In this document: piece after piece, positions 32,356-35,340 of the stretch | How positions within the stretch are numbered: position 1 is the stretch's first letter | Layout of the letters: each line of letters begins with the position of its first letter | DNA from: Corynebacterium pilosum DSM 20521 = CIP 103422 | Lineage (GTDB): Bacteria; Actinomycetota; Actinomycetes; Mycobacteriales; Mycobacteriaceae | Assembly (NCBI RefSeq): GCF_000373805.1 | Contig: NZ_KB892469.1 | Span: 46,997-82,336 of the forward strand | DNA: 35,340 bases | Reading direction: 5' to 3' | Notes under the pieces: generated by a model | What the model was told of the DNA's origin: nothing | What the model saw: only the letters and a program-made list of their open reading frames with translations | The model's database searches: none | Program-made: the position numbers and the translations under genes

Positions 32356-33258
32356 CTAGGCGTTAGCGTAGGGGCGCTTGGCATCACCGGGCATGTCGGC
32401 CTCGAGCGGTTCGAGGAAGGCGATCTTCGCGTCATTGCCAAGCCGTGTTGCCAGCCCGAGCAGCACGAACATCATCAAGGTGTTGAGCATTGCAATGGTC
32501 ACAAACACCATCGGGTCTGTAAAAGAACCGGCAGTAATCATGGAAGCAGCTGTGTTGCGCTGCGCGGTGCCCAAAGCGCCGAGTTGAGAGCGGGTTTCGT
32601 TGCCATGCCCGGTGCCGTAGCCAATGTAGAAGGTAAGCAACAGCGCAACCATGCCCACGGCAATGGCTTTCCAAAGCTGCCAGTCAGCCAACTGTGGCAG
32701 GTATCCGATGATGGTGGCACCCAGCAGCGTATACAGAGCGATGTTCGATATCTTCGCGATCCACGGCTGAATCACACCCGCAAACTTTTCGGCCACTTGG
32801 TGCAAAATCATGCCAATTACCAGTGGCAAAATCATCTGCAGCAGCAGAGGCTTCGCTATGTCCCAAATGCCCACCTCTACGCCCTCTAGGAGCAGTGAAA
32901 GGTAAAACGGAAGAATAAATACAGTGGCCACCATGAGCACCATTTGGATAGTGGCACCGGCGGAGATATCGTTGTCACTTTGCTGTGTAAGCTTGATTAA
33001 CAGGGGTGCCCCAGCCGCACACGCGAAGATTGTCAGAGCAATGGCGTAGGGGCCGTCGATTTCGAAGATGGTAATAAACAGCAGCATCACCGCAGGGACG
33101 ACGAATAGGTTGGCCACCACCATGCGGGTGAGGTACTGCCAGTTTGATAGGTGTTGCACAATCTTCTTGGGGTTTTGGGTTAGGCCCACGTTAAACATTG
33201 AGGTTAAAACGAAAATTGTGGTGGCAGTTGATGATAGCCACTGAAAAAATTCAAACAT
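32356..33258 (-). CDS. Bile acid:sodium symporter family (BASS/SBF) transporter
   Basis: A 300-residue membrane protein of the SBF/BASS family with about nine helices. Recognisable segments are FVLTSMFNVGLTQNPK, FACAAGAPLLIKLTQQSDND, LLLQMILPLVIGMILHQV and LGALGTAQRNTAASMITAG, which correspond to the paired cores of sodium-coupled organic anion carriers. The start ATG (33256-33258) has GGGAG 8 nt upstream; the open frame extends another 58 codons but overlaps the start of the divergent FGE gene. The substrate is unknown. Family members carry bile acids, steroid sulfates and keto acids. It is divergent from the formylglycine-generating enzyme. Confidence 0.82.
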   Translation of the reverse strand: MFEFFQWLSSTATTIFVLTSMFNVGLTQNPKKIVQHLSNWQYLTRMVVANLFVVPAVMLLFITIFEIDGPYAIALTIFACAAGAPLLIKLTQQSDNDISAGATIQMVLMVATVFILPFYLSLLLEGVEVGIWDIAKPLLLQMILPLVIGMILHQVAEKFAGVIQPWIAKISNIALYTLLGATIIGYLPQLADWQLWKAIAVGMVALLLTFYIGYGTGHGNETRSQLGALGTAQRNTAASMITAGSFTDPMVFVTIAMLNTLMMFVLLGLATRLGNDAKIAFLEPLEADMPGDAKRPYANA

Positions 33259-33355
33259 ATAAGAACTCCCGGAATTATAAGGAATAAGTGTTACGTTCGA
33301 CTGTAGGCGTACTAGCTCACCACGGTATAGAAATCTATGAAGATTCGAGCATCTA
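33259..33355. promoter_or_regulatory. Divergent promoter region with small palindromes
   Basis: The 97 bp between the transporter and FGE genes are AT-rich and contain ATAGA-AA-TCTAT (33327-33338) and CTAAT-G-ATTAG (33353-33363, running over the FGE start). Both are perfect inverted repeats and are candidate regulator sites. TATAGA (33326-33331) could be a -10 box for the FGE gene. Confidence 0.35.
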
Positions 33356-34282
33356 ATGATTAGGAATACTAGAAGCGTTCTCACCGACCTTATCGACGTT
33401 CGCGGTGCCGAGTTTACCGCCGGCACGAACAACTTCTACCCAGAGGAAGGCCCGCCGCGCGCCACGCATGTCGACGACTTCCAGCTCGAGCAACACCCAG
33501 TGACCAAAGCCCAATTCGCAGCATTTGTCGAGGAAACGGGCTATGTCACCACCGCCGAGCAACAGCCAGATCCTGCCGAATATCCCGGTGTCGATCCTGC
33601 ACTGCTTGTTGCCGGTTCGCTGGTATTCACCCCGACGGTCGGCCCGGTGGACCTCCGGGATTGGTCGCAGTGGTGGCGCTTTCAGCCCGGCGCTAATTGG
33701 CGTGATACGCGTGACGAAGATCACCCGGTGGTTCATGTCAGTTTTAAGGATGCCCAAGCCTACGCCGAATGGGCTGGTCGCCGCCTGCCCACCGAGGACG
33801 AACTTGAATACGCCATGCGGGCTGGTCGGACTGCCACCGTCTATGCCTGGGGTGATGAGTACGCGCCGAACCAACAGCTGCAGGCCAACACTTACCAAGG
33901 CCACTTCCCCTACGACAACAAGGGTGCGAAAGGCGCCACCGGCATTTGGCACGGAACTTCCCCGGTGGGTGATTTCGGGACTAATCCGTGGGGCTTCGCT
34001 GATTTGATCGGTAACACGTGGGAGTGGACCACCACCTTGTATGGCACAGGCCCGCAGCGCGAGCAGTTTCAGGCTGCCGCCACGTGTTGCGCCCCTGAGG
34101 CAGAATGGCAGGCTGCTCGTCGACAAGCAACATCGGTAGGTGAGCGCTACCCGCGCCGGGTGGTCAAGGGAGGCTCGCATCTGTGCGCCCCCGAGTATTG
34201 CCACCGGTACCGCCCGCAAGCGCGCCAAGGGCAGACGGAGGATTCGTCGACAAGCCACATCGGATTCCGCTGCGCCGTCTAA
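33356..34282 (+). CDS. Formylglycine-generating enzyme (sulfatase maturase)
   Basis: A 308-residue FGE/SUMF1-type protein. It oxidises the Cys of the sulfatase motif C-x-P-x-R to formylglycine with oxygen and copper. Family motifs are HPVTKAQFAAFVEETGY, HPVVHVSFKDAQAYAEWAG, RLPTEDELEYAMR, FADLIGNTWEWT and the C-terminal KGGSHLCAPEYCHRYRPQAR with the active-site cysteines C277 and C282. The final HIGFRCAV is also typical. It is cytoplasmic, as is the sulfatase. No good Shine-Dalgarno precedes the start, and the ATG at 33356 fits the family N-terminus. The amn gene follows by 39 bp. Confidence 0.9.
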   Translation: MIRNTRSVLTDLIDVRGAEFTAGTNNFYPEEGPPRATHVDDFQLEQHPVTKAQFAAFVEETGYVTTAEQQPDPAEYPGVDPALLVAGSLVFTPTVGPVDLRDWSQWWRFQPGANWRDTRDEDHPVVHVSFKDAQAYAEWAGRRLPTEDELEYAMRAGRTATVYAWGDEYAPNQQLQANTYQGHFPYDNKGAKGATGIWHGTSPVGDFGTNPWGFADLIGNTWEWTTTLYGTGPQREQFQAAATCCAPEAEWQAARRQATSVGERYPRRVVKGGSHLCAPEYCHRYRPQARQGQTEDSSTSHIGFRCAV

Positions 34283-34321
34283 GGATGCGCGCAGCCACGC
34301 GGGAATGGCTAAGGTGGGATT

Positions 34322-35340
34322 ATGGAGCACGTTCAGACAGTTGACCAGGCCGTCGACGCGCTGATTGAGATGTATCAGGCGTCGTGCCAGAAGGCGCGCG
34401 AAATCATCGAACAGGGCGATTACGCGCGTTACGACGAAGTCCGCTACCCGAAGGTCCGAGTAGACATCATGGACTGGGCGCCGATTGACCGCACCGAACC
34501 ATTTGGTTATGTGGACGAAGAAGGGGCCTACTCGGCCACCGTGTCGCGGCCGGACCTGATGGGCGATTATTTGCGCCACCAGCTCACGCGATTGACGGAC
34601 AATTATCCCAGCGAGATCTCAGTGGGATACTCGGACACGTGCGTCCCGCCCGAATATATCCGCGGTATGGAGGGGATCTCTGAAGCACGGCGATCCGGGA
34701 AGGATGCCGCGGCGATCCCGCGCCCGACGCTGGATGAGGTCCACGACGCGATCATCGACGGTGAGTGGGACGCCTTCCACGGCGAGGAAAAGCCCCTGTT
34801 CCACTTTGGGCCGCAGCGCTTCGATATTGCGTGCGCGCGTATTGAGCATTACACCGGCATCGAAGTGGACACGATTCAGAAGTACATCCTGTTCACTAAC
34901 TATGACATGCACACCAGCGAGTTCGTCCGCTTCGGGCTGGGCGAGCTGGCACGCGAAGGATCGCGCTACACAGCGTTGATCCTGCCAAACGGCAGGAAGA
35001 TCACCCGCGAGCATGCGGGAGATATTGCGGTGGAGGACCTCTCCCTGGATTCCAACTTCCAGATGCCGCGCTACGACCTCGTGGCGGAAGGCCGCACCGG
35101 CATCTCCATGATCAATATTGGCGTGGGCCCGTCGAATGCGAAGACCATCACGGACTCCCTGGCGGTGCTGCGCCCCGAGGCGTGGATCATGATCGGCCAC
35201 TGCGCCGGCCTCGACGCCCGCATGCGCATCGGCGACCTGATCAGCGGAAACGCCTATGAGCGCAAGGACCACATCCTGGACACGCACATCAGCCCCACCC
35301 TGCCCGTGCCCGCGATCCCGGAGATCCAGCGCGCCCTAGA
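34322..35340 (+). CDS. amn: AMP nucleosidase (5' part, runs off the window)
   Basis: The frame is open from ATG 34322-34324 (AAGG 8 nt upstream) to the window end, giving about 339 residues of a protein usually near 480. AMP nucleosidase hydrolyses AMP to adenine and ribose 5-phosphate. The N-terminal Amn-specific domain (starting MEHVQTVDQAVDALIEMYQA) is followed by the nucleoside-phosphorylase-like domain: LFTNYDMHTSEFVRFG, INIGVGPSNAKTITDSLAVL, WIMIGHCAGLDARMRIGD and AYERKDHILD match the family well. The stop codon lies beyond 35340. It is probably cotranscribed with the FGE gene. Confidence 0.88.
   Translation, partial: MEHVQTVDQAVDALIEMYQASCQKAREIIEQGDYARYDEVRYPKVRVDIMDWAPIDRTEPFGYVDEEGAYSATVSRPDLMGDYLRHQLTRLTDNYPSEISVGYSDTCVPPEYIRGMEGISEARRSGKDAAAIPRPTLDEVHDAIIDGEWDAFHGEEKPLFHFGPQRFDIACARIEHYTGIEVDTIQKYILFTNYDMHTSEFVRFGLGELAREGSRYTALILPNGRKITREHAGDIAVEDLSLDSNFQMPRYDLVAEGRTGISMINIGVGPSNAKTITDSLAVLRPEAWIMIGHCAGLDARMRIGDLISGNAYERKDHILDTHISPTLPVPAIPEIQRAL

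Noticed and set aside
33353..34579. 408-codon open frame opposite the formylglycine-generating enzyme
   Set aside because: The plus-strand product has the full FGE signature, and the antisense product has none. The same holds for the frame opposite amn at 34619-35287.

Overview
The window looks like chromosomal DNA of a Corynebacterium-type actinobacterium. This rests on moderately high GC, a GabD2-type succinic semialdehyde dehydrogenase, an actinobacterial glutaminase-STAS pair, an AMP nucleosidase, and several genes whose -10 box sits so close to the start codon that the mRNA is probably leaderless. I see no rRNA, tRNA, transposase or prophage genes.

Left edge (1-6.8 kb): the trailer end of a type I-E CRISPR array is followed by dadA with a divergent Lrp/AsnC regulator. 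Next come an AlbA_2/HATPase/HTH regulator split by an in-frame TGA and preceded by a cluster of palindromes, two tandem YczE-type membrane proteins, a 55-residue gene missed by length cut-offs, a PepSY-domain lipoprotein, and a short DUF3037-like protein that looks truncated.

Centre-left (6.8-12.7 kb): a tightly packed three-gene operon on the minus strand encodes an MmeI-like adenine-type DNA methyltransferase, an SF2 helicase and a GIY-YIG (T5orf172) nuclease. It reads as a restriction-modification or anti-phage system with its three activities on separate proteins. The helicase C-terminus and nuclease N-terminus share a small motif, and the methyltransferase ribosome binding site lies in a hairpin. 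This is the best candidate for a poorly described system.

Middle (12.7-24.1 kb): metabolic genes. These are a LarA-family racemase, a 27-residue membrane peptide, two tandem translationally coupled glutaminases each fused to STAS and SRPBCC domains, a TetR regulator divergent from a GH13 enzyme with two matching operators between them, a DinB protein, gabD2, TspO, an M20 peptidase and a YdhR-like protein.

Right (24.1-35.3 kb): a beta-lactamase-fold lipoprotein, then a lipoprotein gene made of three ~106-residue repeats and broken by an in-frame TAA inside repeat 2. After these come an APP1-type phosphatase, a minus-strand operon of sulfatase, lipase and methyltransferase, an MscS channel, and a 374-bp intergenic region with a perfect 21-bp inverted repeat and several tandem repeats. 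The window ends with a bile-acid-symporter-family transporter divergent from a formylglycine-generating enzyme (the maturase needed by the sulfatase) and the 5' part of amn.

Three genes (around 3.5, 6.4 and 25.9 kb) have coding-like sequence continuing in frame beyond a stop codon. They are either decaying alleles or sequence errors.
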